From NCBI RefSeq assembly GCF_016772475.1, contig NZ_CP068595.1:1798001-1862000 (forward strand): 64,000 bases of DNA, given 5' to 3'. Within the stretch, counting starts at the first letter, position 1. Every line of letters starts with the position of its first letter. Below, in pieces: positions 17,145 to 25,046 of the stretch. The position numbers were made by a program, and so were the translations under genes. The DNA is from Paenibacillus sonchi (lineage in GTDB: Bacteria > Bacillota > Bacilli > Paenibacillales > Paenibacillaceae). The notes under the pieces are model-generated. The model had not been told where the DNA came from, did not search any database, and worked only from the letters and a program-made list of their open reading frames with translations.

Positions 17145-17160
17145 CTACTTATGATACGGC
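17145..17160. repeat. Attachment-site copy C inside the 3' end of rlmH
   Basis: CTACTTATGATACGGCTCC at the rlmH stop encodes GEPYHK-stop on the minus strand. It shares 15-16 bases with copies A and B. It is the chromosomal half of the putative attachment site. Confidence 0.7.
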
Positions 17161-17624
17161 TCCCCCCGATTGATCTTCACCGCCCGATAAATCTGCTCGG
17201 TGAGGACCAGGCGCATGAGCTGGTGGGGCAGCGTCATGCGCCCGAAGCTCATGCGCTGCTGGGCGCGGCGCATAACGTCATCGGAGAGCCCGTGGCTCCC
17301 TCCGATGACGAAGACGACATGGCTCGTCCCGTAGGTGCCGAGCCGGTCGAGCTCTGCGGCAAGCTCTTCCGAGCTCCAGAGCTTGCCGTCGATCGCGAGC
17401 GCAATGACATGCGCCTCGCTTTTGAGGTGCGCGAGGATACGTTCGCCCTCGCGCACCTTCACCTGAACAACCTCTGCATCGCTGAGGTTGTCTGGTGCTT
17501 TCTCATCCGCCACCTCAATCATCTGAAATTTGAGGTAAGGCGTCAGCCGTTTGGCGTATTCTGCGATGCCGAGCGTCAAATATTTCTCCTTTAGTTTGCC
17601 TACGCTAATGATTTGAATGAACAT
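17145..17624 (-). CDS. rlmH: 23S rRNA (pseudouridine1915-N3)-methyltransferase RlmH
   Basis: SPOUT-class methyltransferase that modifies pseudouridine 1915 in helix 69 of 23S rRNA on the assembled 70S ribosome, using S-adenosylmethionine. 159 residues, the usual length. Seen: [15 protein letters not shown] at the N-terminus, the deep-knot region [15 protein letters not shown] near residue 103, and the conserved C-terminus [24 protein letters not shown] stands five bases before the ATG. In many Firmicutes it lies near the yycJ-htrA end of the Wal operon; here about 15 kb of other genes intervene. Its 3' end is the integration site of the neighbouring islands, and the reading frame is intact after insertion. 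Confidence 0.97.
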   Translation of the reverse strand: MFIQIISVGKLKEKYLTLGIAEYAKRLTPYLKFQMIEVADEKAPDNLSDAEVVQVKVREGERILAHLKSEAHVIALAIDGKLWSSEELAAELDRLGTYGTSHVVFVIGGSHGLSDDVMRRAQQRMSFGRMTLPHQLMRLVLTEQIYRAVKINRGEPYHK

Positions 17625-18000
17625 AAATCCTCCATCTATCTGCTTCCGTCATGGATACTGTAATTTCTTTCGGGACACTGCGAAGCCCGCCAGTGAATCT
17701 GTCCTTTGTAGTTTATCACATGCCTGTCCAAAACACGCAACGATCCAGCATTGCTGCAAGATAGACTCCTCTTATATAAACTGAATATGTAATCTTTATT
17801 AGGGGGATATAACCGGTACTCGTGGAATAGGTGGACTTTCGGCCGCTGCCAGTCTCTCATGGCTTTGCTGCTCTCTGCCCGTTCTGGTTCATCCGAATGG
17901 CAGATGCTTTTCAAGCCATGGCATAAACTCCCGCATTTGAACCACAAGCCCTTTTACGTATATGATAGTTCTATCAATGTGTACAGGGAGGCTGCGTGGC
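17625..18000. other. Intergenic stretch between rlmH and the IF-3 paralogue
   Basis: 375 bp between divergent genes. It must hold both promoters, but none is convincing. A 103-codon minus-strand frame spans it, without ribosome-binding site or family resemblance, and is not taken as a gene. Confidence 0.5.
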
Positions 18001-18522
18001 ATGGCCGTATTGTTAAATGAGCAGATCAGGGCATCCGAGGTGGTGCTTACAGGACTTCGGGGCGAGCAGCTGGGGGTTGTCTCCAGAGCGGAAGCTTTGG
18101 CCAAGGCCAAGGCGGCAGGCGCAGACCTCGTCTGCACCTCGCTGATGAGCAGTCCGCCGCCCTGCAGCCTGATGGCGAAGGGCAAAGCAAAGGCGGCCGC
18201 GCAGAAGGAGACAACGACTGCGCGAAAGTCGGGTTCTGCTCAGGCAGCAGGTGCACAAGGCAAGAAAGAGAAGGTCAAAGAGCTGCGCTTCACCGCTCAT
18301 ATCGAGGAGCATGATTACGACACCAAGCTGCGGCAGGCGGACAAGCATCTGCGCTCAGGCAAGCCGGTGCAGCTTGTCGTGAAGGCCTCCGGCGCAAAAG
18401 AAGCAGCTGCCGCCAAGGCTGTCATCGAGCGGCTGGTCGCCGACCTTAAGGAAGCCGGTGTCAAAGACACCGGAATTCAATCCGGCGGCAAGGGCTCGCA
18501 GGTGAAACTGAATCCCCGTTGA
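18001..18522 (+). CDS. Divergent translation initiation factor IF-3 paralogue
   Basis: 173 residues from ATG 18001 (AGGGAGG nine bases upstream; a longer frame from 17962 lacks a site). The N-domain resembles IF-3: LLNEQIRASEVVLTG, GEQLGVVSRAEALAKAKAAG, DLV. The linker is Ala/Lys-rich (residues 58-92). The C-domain has VKELRFTAHIEEHDYDTKLRQA, matching the IF-3 block KEIR..I.EHD...K. Unlike true IF-3, the PPVCRIMDYGK motif reads PPPCSLMAKGK, and the C-terminal GRE/30S-contact Arg region reads ASGAKE. It therefore may not work as the housekeeping factor; canonical infC normally stands with rpmI-rplT elsewhere. Possible role: specialised or hibernation-like ribosome binding. Monocistronic, ended by the terminator at 18564. 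Confidence 0.8.
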   Translation: MAVLLNEQIRASEVVLTGLRGEQLGVVSRAEALAKAKAAGADLVCTSLMSSPPPCSLMAKGKAKAAAQKETTTARKSGSAQAAGAQGKKEKVKELRFTAHIEEHDYDTKLRQADKHLRSGKPVQLVVKASGAKEAAAAKAVIERLVADLKEAGVKDTGIQSGGKGSQVKLNPR

Positions 18523-18563
18523 GCTTGGCCGTTTCACTGTCCTCGCCCTTGCCCTAAGAAACG

Positions 18564-18610
18564 GCCGAACGATCCTGACCGCAGCCGCGGAGGATCGTTC
18601 GGCTTTTATT
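18564..18610. terminator. Bidirectional terminator
   Basis: Arms GCCGAACGATCCT (18564-18576) and AGGATCGTTCGGC (18591-18603) are perfectly complementary over 13 bp and followed by TTTTATTT. It ends the IF-3 paralogue on the plus strand. The minus-strand anti-sigma gene, whose stop codon is at 18606, can use the same stem. Confidence 0.8.
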
Positions 18611-19565
18611 TTAGATACAGCTTGGCGATTTCGATCATGTCCGCTTTGCTGAGATATTGTCCGCTCATGTCGTCAATCTGATATTGATAGAGCTCTGTAC
18701 TGCCCGGAATCTCAGCAGTCCAGACCATTGAATTTCCGCCTTTATATTTGGTATATATCATTTCTACCCCATCTACAACCACTTTTTCCGAGGTAAAATC
18801 CACTTTTTCATCCACATATGCTGTAAATTCATTTTTTGATTTGGTAATCGTCACAGCTATTTCATTCTTCCCTTGAGCATAGATCGTTTCAATATGGAGA
18901 AGCTGGTTGGATAGCTCTACAGGCATCATTGCATATTCCTGATTGGATGCCTCAGCCTGCTTGCGGAGCTTCTCTGCCATGGCTGCCTCTTCTTCCGCGG
19001 TAGGTGGATTCACCATATTAACCGGTTTAAAGGACACCTTGGCGCTTTTGAAGGCATAGTTGCCTGTTAAGCTGTCTGCAATGACAACGGGCTGGCCGGA
19101 CAGTTTACTGCGGAGTACAGAGAGGTCGGTAAATGTCACCGGCTTAAACCGGGTGTCCATTTGCCTGTTGGGATTATGGGCAACGACATAAAAAACAGCT
19201 GCGGAACCCTCCTGTAGCAGTTTATCCCCTAAATCACGGCTGATTTTCCAACGTTGTAATTCTTCTTCCTGAGGGACAGGGGCTACTTTGGCAGGCTTGA
19301 CCTGATAAGTAACTTCCCCCTGTTTGTTCTTCAAGGATTGATATTGAACCGCCGCAAAACCCGAGGATGCTGTCAACAGCATTCCCGCTATGACCATCAC
19401 ACTGACCTTATATTTCACCAGGAATCGCTCCTTTCCGCTTTGTCCGGCATACAACCTCTTCATCACTTTTCCGGACAAGTCTGTCTCATTGAACTGCGGG
19501 CTACGAAGAAGTTCCTTCAAATCCTGATCCTTGTCGAATCTCACAGCTTCCTTCTCCTTTCGCAT
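18606..19565 (-). CDS. Probable anti-sigma factor, single-pass membrane protein
   Basis: About 319 residues from ATG 19565 (GGAGG ten bases upstream). GTG at 19544 behind AAAGGAG, or an ATG at 19571, are alternatives. N-terminal cytoplasmic part of some 50 residues, one membrane segment (SVMVIAGMLLTASSGFAAV), then a large extracytoplasmic domain without recognised family, with basic and acidic patches. It overlaps the sigma gene at 19501, so the two are co-translated. This is the usual layout of an ECF sigma factor with its membrane-bound inhibitor. No zinc-binding HxxxCxxC motif is present, so this is not a ZAS-type anti-sigma factor. Function assigned from context and topology only. Confidence 0.7.
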   Translation of the reverse strand: MRKEKEAVRFDKDQDLKELLRSPQFNETDLSGKVMKRLYAGQSGKERFLVKYKVSVMVIAGMLLTASSGFAAVQYQSLKNKQGEVTYQVKPAKVAPVPQEEELQRWKISRDLGDKLLQEGSAAVFYVVAHNPNRQMDTRFKPVTFTDLSVLRSKLSGQPVVIADSLTGNYAFKSAKVSFKPVNMVNPPTAEEEAAMAEKLRKQAEASNQEYAMMPVELSNQLLHIETIYAQGKNEIAVTITKSKNEFTAYVDEKVDFTSEKVVVDGVEMIYTKYKGGNSMVWTAEIPGSTELYQYQIDDMSGQYLSKADMIEIAKLYLK

Positions 19566-20094
19566 AAGCATAATACCTCCGGAATTTTTTGGCCGAACGC
19601 TCATATTTTTTGCGCAGCTTGGGTGTGCTGTGATGAAGAATCAGACTGATCTCCTGATAGCTCATTTCCTCCACACAGCGCAAAATCAACAAATTCCGCT
19701 CTTCTATCGATAATTTTGACAAAGCCTGCTGCACCGCTTCATCCAGATATTTGCCTTCAATCTGCTGATCTACATGTCTATTGTCCCGCTCATCCCGGTG
19801 TAAGAGACGCAGATATTTGGTCAATTTCCGCTTGCGGATCACATCAATACATTGATTGTAGGCAATCGTATACAGCCATGCACCGAAGGGGATATCCGGG
19901 TTATATTTGCCCAATGCACGAAAGGCCTTCAGAAACACCTCCTGCCCGCTGTCCTCAGCCTCCGAATAATGCCCCAGCATATGATAACAATAGAGTATGA
20001 TCGCTTTCTGATAGGTTCGCATAATCTCCTCAAACCTTTCGATGTTCCCTTCCAGCACGTCAGCTATTATCCGGCGGAGCTCTACATCATTCAA
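19501..20094 (-). CDS. ECF-type RNA polymerase sigma factor
   Basis: 197 residues. Sigma-70 region 2 (FEEIMRTYQKAIILYCYHML, DSGQEVFLKAF, GAWLYTIAYNQCIDVIRKRK) at about residues 20-95, and region 4 (LSIEERNLLILRCVEEMSYQEIS) at about 125-175. No sigma 1.1 or region 3, hence the extracytoplasmic-function group. Start: TTG at 20094 behind AAAGGGGG. The longer frame from 20160 adds a cysteine-rich stretch unlike the family. Directs transcription of an unknown regulon, probably including its own operon. The next gene is its probable membrane-bound antagonist. Confidence 0.92.
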   Translation of the reverse strand: MNDVELRRIIADVLEGNIERFEEIMRTYQKAIILYCYHMLGHYSEAEDSGQEVFLKAFRALGKYNPDIPFGAWLYTIAYNQCIDVIRKRKLTKYLRLLHRDERDNRHVDQQIEGKYLDEAVQQALSKLSIEERNLLILRCVEEMSYQEISLILHHSTPKLRKKYERSAKKFRRYYAYAKGEGSCEIRQGSGFEGTSS

Positions 20095-20208
20095 TCCTCT
20101 CCCCCTTTCAACCTGTACAACGAAGCATCCCTTGAAAATGTGACATTGTTCAAAAAACAATTATTATTATATAAAGAAGTCATGAGATGAAGAAGGGAGC
20201 AATGCAGT

Positions 20209-20589
20209 GTGGAAAAGAATAGGATTCACAAGGTGGGGCAAATCGGGATACCTGTGAAAGAAATGGGACGAGCGGTACATTTTTATCAAAACCTGCTGGG
20301 CCTTCCGCTGCTATTTCAGACGGACCGTATGGCCTTCTTTGAACTCGGCGGCCTGCGGCTGCTGTTGAGCCTTCCGGAGACAGCAGAGTTCGCCAATGCC
20401 AGCTCCGTTGTGTATTTTCAAGTTGGAGATATTCAGGCAATGTATGCAGAGTTAATCGGTAAGGGAGTAGCTTTTACCGGCGAACCCCATATGGTGAACA
20501 AAATGGGCCAAACCGAGACCTGGATGGCGTTCTTCCGGGATTCTGAGGGGAATACTCATGCGTTGATGAGTGAAATGAAGGTGGAATAA
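20209..20589 (+). CDS. VOC family protein (glyoxalase/bleomycin-resistance fold)
   Basis: 126 residues, one full vicinal-oxygen-chelate module pair. Seen: HKVGQIGIPVKEMGRAVHFYQNLLG-type opening (conserved FYxxxLG), FELGGLRLLLSLPE, VVYFQVGDI, and the closing WMAFFRDSEGNTHALMSE with metal-ligand Glu and His. It may be a glyoxalase-like enzyme, a dioxygenase or a drug-binding protein; the substrate cannot be read. GTG start at 20209 with GGGAG nine bases upstream. Divergent from the sigma factor gene and followed by a terminator at 20682. Confidence 0.88.
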   Translation: MEKNRIHKVGQIGIPVKEMGRAVHFYQNLLGLPLLFQTDRMAFFELGGLRLLLSLPETAEFANASSVVYFQVGDIQAMYAELIGKGVAFTGEPHMVNKMGQTETWMAFFRDSEGNTHALMSEMKVE

Positions 20590-20681
20590 ACCTGATTGAA
20601 CGTTCAAACAGGCTTTTGGGGAACGGAACAAGGGCAGATTGAATTGAAATAACACACCAGCTATAAAAAACTATCCTATGT

Positions 20682-20719
20682 AACCACCTAATTCGGAATG
20701 TCGAATCAGGTGGTTTTTT
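20682..20719 (+). terminator. Terminator after VOC gene
   Basis: AACCACCT.ATTCG pairs with CGAAT.AGGTGGTT (one mismatch in 14) and is followed by TTTTTT. Confidence 0.8.
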
Positions 20720-20732
20720 GGTGCAATTTAAA

Positions 20733-20748
20733 TGTTCCACGTGGAAAT
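20733..20748. other. parS-like palindrome
   Basis: TGTTCCACGTGGAAAT contains the 12-bp perfect palindrome TTCCACGTGGAA. It departs from the TGTTTCACGTGAAACA consensus at four bases, two of them symmetric, and from the parS inside parB of this window at three. It lies between genes. ParB binding is a guess. Confidence 0.3.
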
Positions 20749-20784
20749 TCCACTCAGTTGTGCAGAACATGAAAAAGTTAACCC

Positions 20785-21135
20785 TCAGTTGCTGCTCTCC
20801 TCTGCCTCCGTCTCCAGCGCAGGCTGCCCATTGGCCTCATAAGCGCTCAGCACCGAATCCAGCAGGCCCGGAAACCGGGCATTCAAGTCCTCGGTGCGCA
20901 AGGACAGTATGCGCTGAGTGCCTTGAATACGGGTATGCACAACCCCCGCCTCGCGCAGTGTCCGGGCATGGTGGGACAGCGTCGATTTGGCGACCGGCAC
21001 GTTGAAGCAGTTGCAGGCCTGTTCACCATTGTTCCTGATATCTGAAATGATGGATAAGCGAATGGGATCACTGAGTGCATACAGTACGGAGGCAAGCTGA
21101 ATGTCCTTGCGTTCCGGATGAAATAGTATCTTCAT
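20785..21135 (-). CDS. ArsR-family transcriptional regulator
   Basis: 116 residues, winged helix-turn-helix. Opens with MKILFHPERKDIQLASVLYALSDPIRLSII-type helix 1-2 (shortened), recognition region VAKSTLSHHARTLREAGVVHTR at about residues 50-72, and wing QGTQRILSLR. One Cys pair in the middle (EQACNCFNV) resembles the CxC metal site of some ArsR repressors, but other family members with this motif sense organic compounds. It is divergent from the MFS transporter, whose coding region begins within about 50-120 bp, and so likely represses it. Confidence 0.88.
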   Translation of the reverse strand: MKILFHPERKDIQLASVLYALSDPIRLSIISDIRNNGEQACNCFNVPVAKSTLSHHARTLREAGVVHTRIQGTQRILSLRTEDLNARFPGLLDSVLSAYEANGQPALETEAEESSN

Positions 21136-21182
21136 GGATCAATATCCCCTTTTGTCGTACAAATGGTTGCAAAAAATTTATC

Positions 21183-22601
21183 GTGCTCCTAATTGCATTT
21201 TATATCAACGCAGTAAATACAATCTCCGCTGCTGCGGAAGAAGATTCTTCAGTGGAAGCCACTCTTCCCAGGGAAGGGCTGCTGACGTTTCTGTTCAGTG
21301 TTGCAGTTGTTCTCGTCATTATGAATACGGCCATGTTCAATCTGGCATTGCCTGATGTAACCGAGACCTTTGGCATCTCAGCCTCCGCCGCCTCCTGGAT
21401 CGTGACCGGGTATTCCATTATGTTCTCCATTGCTTCGATTACCTACAGCAGACTTTCCGACTTTCTGCCGATCCGCAGGCTGTTGACGATTGGCCTGCTG
21501 ACACTCGGCCTCGCGGCGGTTGCCGGATTCTTCAGCACGAACTTTATTGTGCTGCTGATTGTGCGGATTGTGCAGGCTTCCGGTGCCGGTGCCGTTATGT
21601 CGCTGTCACTTGTCCTGTTCACCCGGTATGTCCCGCTGGGCCGCCGTGGCAAGGCGATGGCGACGATTATGTCCTCTGTTTCTCTTGGTTTGGGACTTGG
21701 TCCTGTTGCAGGCGGAGCGATTACCCAGTATTTTGGCTGGAACTGGCTGTTTGCCGTTACCGCTATTATCCTGCTGCTTGTGCCGCTGTTTCTGGTGCTG
21801 CTGCCGAAAGAACTGCCGAGCCGCGGCTCTTTTGACGCACTTGGAGGGGTCTTCCTCGGCATCGGCACCACCGGGCTTCTGCTGTTCCTGACCAGCGGGC
21901 TGTGGATTGCGCTGGTTGCCGGAATAGCTGCTATTCTCTTGTTCGTGAGCCGTATCCGCACCATTTCTGATCCGTTTGTTATGCCGGCTCTTTTCAAGAA
22001 CCGCCCGTACCTGGTACTCTCTTTGGTCGGAATCGCCTCCTATCTGTGCAGCTTTGCAACGCTGTTCCTGCTGCCGCAGATTCTGGTTCACCGGTTCGGC
22101 TTCACCGCAAGCCATGCGGGGTTTGTCATTTTCCCCGGGTCCCTGCTTGCGATCTTTGTATCCCGGTCGGTAGGCCGGATCATTGACCGCTTCGGCAATG
22201 GAGGCATCTTGCGCTTTGTGCCGCTGCTGGTGCTGACCGCTACCGTACTGTTTGCTCTATTTGCCGGGCACTCATGGATAGCAGTGATGTTCGTCTATAT
22301 GATTATGAGTCTGGCCTTCACCACGCTGTCCAGCAGTGTATCCAACGAAATCTCCCGCGTTCTGCCTGCCTCACAGATTGGCTCAGGGATGGGATTATTT
22401 CAGCTGCTCCAGTTCTTCAGCGGCGCCTTCGGTGTTGCCATGGCCGCCAGTGCTCTGGAATGGCAGCACGGGCTGTCCCTGTCTGCAGCTTACTCCAACA
22501 TTTACTGGGGACTCTCCATTGCAGCCGTCATCGCCATTGTCTCCGCCTTTGCATACCGCCGGAGCAGCGGGAGCCGGATTGAGGAAATGGCTGAGGCGTA
22601 A
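21183..22601 (+). CDS. MFS drug-efflux transporter, TetA/TetL-like
   Basis: Proton-coupled efflux pump with about 12-14 membrane segments. Seen: NTAMFNLALPDVTETFGIS in helix 1, SWIVTGYSIMFSIASI in helix 2, loop 2-3 RLSDFLPIRRLLTIG, and motif C-like GLGLGPVAGGAI in helix 5. Start unresolved. The frame is open from 21075, but no ATG with a ribosome-binding site precedes the conserved part. GTG 21183 and GTG 21252 are the only candidates, and neither is convincing, so the real start may have been lost or may be non-standard. Divergent ArsR repressor next to it. Substrate unknown; drug or metalloid export is inferred. Confidence 0.8.
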   Translation: MLLIAFYINAVNTISAAAEEDSSVEATLPREGLLTFLFSVAVVLVIMNTAMFNLALPDVTETFGISASAASWIVTGYSIMFSIASITYSRLSDFLPIRRLLTIGLLTLGLAAVAGFFSTNFIVLLIVRIVQASGAGAVMSLSLVLFTRYVPLGRRGKAMATIMSSVSLGLGLGPVAGGAITQYFGWNWLFAVTAIILLLVPLFLVLLPKELPSRGSFDALGGVFLGIGTTGLLLFLTSGLWIALVAGIAAILLFVSRIRTISDPFVMPALFKNRPYLVLSLVGIASYLCSFATLFLLPQILVHRFGFTASHAGFVIFPGSLLAIFVSRSVGRIIDRFGNGGILRFVPLLVLTATVLFALFAGHSWIAVMFVYMIMSLAFTTLSSSVSNEISRVLPASQIGSGMGLFQLLQFFSGAFGVAMAASALEWQHGLSLSAAYSNIYWGLSIAAVIAIVSAFAYRRSSGSRIEEMAEA

Positions 22602-22637
22602 GCTTGAACGGACACCGTTCCGGCAAGATGCAAAATA

Positions 22638-22665
22638 CCCTGCAGCTCACTTTACAGCTGCAGGG
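22638..22665 (+). terminator. Hairpin after MFS gene
   Basis: CCCTGCAGCT and AGCTGCAGGG form a perfect 10-bp stem around CACTTTAC, 36 bp after the stop. It lacks a U-run, so the terminator function is only likely. Confidence 0.45.
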
Positions 22666-22767
22666 CAAGCCTGATCAAGAGTGACCGGATACCGCCGGAT
22701 AAATGATCATCCAGGCACACGGCCCGCTTTTGAATAGTTGATCCCATTATTCTGAAGTAAGGCAGCT

Positions 22768-22935
22768 CTAAACTACCAGAACCTCAGCGTTCTTATCGCA
22801 CTCCGCACATTTCGCTGGCGGGTCCCAATCCGAGAACTCCGTTTCTTTCAGATCCACAATATCCGGTGCATCCTCGTACTCGTCCACAAATTTGTCGATA
22901 GCCAGCTCCACATGTTCCTTACATACTACATACAT
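22768..22935 (-). CDS. CxxH/CxxC small protein (BA_5709/YyzF-like family)
   Basis: 55 residues: begins MYVVCKEHVELAIDKF (CxxH at residues 5-8), an acidic middle (DEYEDAPDIVDL), and PAKCAECDK (CxxC) near the C-terminus, so two metal-ligand pairs, probably a zinc-binding fold. I recognise the CxxH/CxxC family known from the rlmH neighbourhood in Bacillus. Function unknown. ATG at 22935 with AAAGGG about eleven bases upstream. The only gene in the 426 bp between the MFS and M3 peptidase genes. Confidence 0.82.
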   Translation of the reverse strand: MYVVCKEHVELAIDKFVDEYEDAPDIVDLKETEFSDWDPPAKCAECDKNAEVLVV

Positions 22936-23027
22936 CCATCAAGCATCCCTTTCTGTGCCCTGCGGGCATATACTTCTTCTACTGTTCTACCATACTTCCC
23001 CGCAAAAAGGAACTCCCGCAGCCGAGT

Positions 23028-24812
23028 TTACACACTCTCCACAAACTCCTGAATGTCCTCCGCAATCAACGCCAGCGCATCACGCCAGAATTGTGGCGAA
23101 TCCACATCGATATTCATCAGTCCTGCGGCATCCGCGATGGTATTTTTGCTGGTAGCTGCCAGAAAAGACCTGTAACGTTCTGCGAAATCTCCACCCTGCT
23201 TCTTATACTGCGCATAGAGCCCCTTGGAGAACAGCAGTCCGAATGAATAGGGAAAGTTCAGAAATTCATTGCCTGCCATATAATATCCGGCTTTGCTGAT
23301 CCACTGATAAGGATGGATAGTCGCAGGGTCTACGCTGCCGCCATATGCTGCCGCCATCGATTCATGCATCAGGTCATTCAGTTCCCGGGCGGACAGAGGA
23401 CCGGACTGTCTTCGTTCATACAGCTGGCTCTCAAATAGGTAACGGGCGTAAAAATCCACAATGTAATAACCCGCGTCAGACAGGCTCCGTTCCCGAATGG
23501 CCAAGGCTTCGCTTTCAGCTGCCATGTTCAGCAGTTCCTCATGAATGAGGCTTTCGCAAAAAATCGACGCCGTCTCGGCAACGGGTACCGGATAATCCGT
23601 ATTCACCATAGTCTCGCCAGCAAGGCAGCTGCTGTGGTAGGCATGTCCGATCTCGTGAGCCAGCACACTGACATCGATATAATTCCCCGTGAAGCTGGTG
23701 ATCATCCGGCTTTCGCCAATCGGAAAAATATCGACGCACATTCCGAAATTGCCTTTACCTTCTCTTGGCTCGGCGTCAATCCAGCGCTGCCGGAATACCT
23801 TGCGGGCGAATTCGCCCAGCTCCGGGCTGAATGCGCTGAAGCCGGAGACGATCACATCCCCCGCTTCGGGGTAGGTGATTTTGGCTGAACTCTCTTCGGC
23901 TAACGGGGCAAAAACATCATAAAACGGCAGCGGTCCGGAATGGCCGAGCAGCGCTGCTTTTTTCATATAATATTGATGGAAAAACGGCAGACTCTCCTCT
24001 ATGGCTTCCAACATCACCCCAAGCGTCTTCTGGTTCATTCTGGATGCCTTCAGCACTTTATGCAGCGGTGATGCATATCCTCTCAGCCCATAGATTGCAA
24101 GCGCTTCTCCACTTACGGAATTCAGACAGGCGGCGCTCTGCTCCTCTACACTCCGGCATGCTTCGCGCTCAGCCTCATAGGCAGCTTTTCTTACCCATGC
24201 GTCTCCGTCATAGGCCAGATTCTGCAATTCAGCCAGCGATAAACTCCGGGCTTGTCCACCGATTTGTACGTCTATACGGAGCATGGATAGTGTCCGCATA
24301 TACAGCCTCTCCCAGGCTTTGGAGCCGGTGCTCTGCATACGGGCAATGACCGATTCCGCCTCTTCGCCAAGCAAATGCTCTGACTGCCGCTGCAGCCCGT
24401 ACAGATAGAACTCGTGCCCGGCAAGATATGCGGACGAAGCTATTACCGCCTTTAGATCTGCTACACCTGCCAGCCATTTGCTGAAGCCTGCATGGGCCTC
24501 ACCCGCTGCAGTTGCGGCGTCTTCCAGCTCATCCATCCTGTTCATCGCTTCCACATCGCTTCTGTCCAGGCTGAACCTTAGCTCCGCATAGCTGAATAGA
24601 CAGTGGTAGACCCTTTTGTAGGCATTATATTGTTTTAAAAATTGCTCGATCACTTGTGCCAATTCCTTCTCGTTCTGCATTCGGTTCTGTAATTGTCCTG
24701 CCGCCCATTCGTTCAAATGCTCTGCATATTCTGCCAAAAGCCTTCGGTCCTGCCGGTATTTCTCCGACTGAAAAGACGGGTACAGGCTGTCCAGCTCCCA
24801 CGTTAATTCCAT
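23028..24812 (-). CDS. M3 family oligoendopeptidase (PepF-like)
   Basis: Cytoplasmic zinc metallopeptidase that cleaves short peptides, 594 residues. The zinc site VLAHEIGHAYHS (HExxH) lies near residue 387, with the third ligand Glu in ETASIFCES about 27 residues later. The N-terminal helical lobe (LYPSFQSEKYRQDRR ...) and the C-terminal HPYQWISKAGYYMAGNEFLNF-type substrate region are typical of PepF/M3B enzymes. ATG at 24812 with GAGGAG about ten bases upstream. Single gene, no operon partner visible. Confidence 0.95.
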   Translation of the reverse strand: MELTWELDSLYPSFQSEKYRQDRRLLAEYAEHLNEWAAGQLQNRMQNEKELAQVIEQFLKQYNAYKRVYHCLFSYAELRFSLDRSDVEAMNRMDELEDAATAAGEAHAGFSKWLAGVADLKAVIASSAYLAGHEFYLYGLQRQSEHLLGEEAESVIARMQSTGSKAWERLYMRTLSMLRIDVQIGGQARSLSLAELQNLAYDGDAWVRKAAYEAEREACRSVEEQSAACLNSVSGEALAIYGLRGYASPLHKVLKASRMNQKTLGVMLEAIEESLPFFHQYYMKKAALLGHSGPLPFYDVFAPLAEESSAKITYPEAGDVIVSGFSAFSPELGEFARKVFRQRWIDAEPREGKGNFGMCVDIFPIGESRMITSFTGNYIDVSVLAHEIGHAYHSSCLAGETMVNTDYPVPVAETASIFCESLIHEELLNMAAESEALAIRERSLSDAGYYIVDFYARYLFESQLYERRQSGPLSARELNDLMHESMAAAYGGSVDPATIHPYQWISKAGYYMAGNEFLNFPYSFGLLFSKGLYAQYKKQGGDFAERYRSFLAATSKNTIADAAGLMNIDVDSPQFWRDALALIAEDIQEFVESV

Positions 24813-24985
24813 ATTTCTGATCTCTCCTCATCTGAGACACCGGGATTGTGATCTTATCTTATTTCTCAGACAGAGCTCACATGCTTCCACCTCATCTTGG
24901 TTATATATGTAATTACTCCATTGTATCACGCCTGTTATAAATAATTATATACGGCCGCAAGGAACGAACGTGAGATATGCTCAAT

Positions 24986-25025
24986 GAAAAAGGCCCCTCC
25001 ACCCAAACCGGGCGAATGGAGCCTC
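24986..25025 (-). terminator. Terminator of the cyd operon
   Basis: On the minus strand AGGC-TCCA pairs with TGGA-GCCT around a CG-rich loop, followed by TTTTT, 22 bp after the cydC stop. Confidence 0.7.
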
Positions 25026-25046
25026 TCTAAAATGTGCAATATCCTT

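Larger units (their letters stand above)
12698..17160. mobile_element. Two tandem SCC-like islands integrated at the 3' end of rlmH
   Basis: Three direct repeats of the rlmH C-terminus (12698, 15197 and 17145) delimit segments of 2.5 kb and 1.95 kb. The first carries a DUF4386 protein, an AraC regulator and an unknown protein. The second carries the DUF262/HEPN pair. Both segments share the same sequence at their left ends, and the second is visibly AT-rich next to GC-rich rlmH. Staphylococcal SCC elements use the corresponding site in rlmH. No ccr recombinase is present, so these would be passive or decayed elements. Mobility is inferred, not shown. Confidence 0.6.

Noticed and set aside
17636-17947. 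103-codon minus-strand frame between rlmH and the IF-3 paralogue
   Set aside because: No ribosome-binding site, no recognisable domain, and a composition rich in Cys, Arg and Ser typical of a chance frame.
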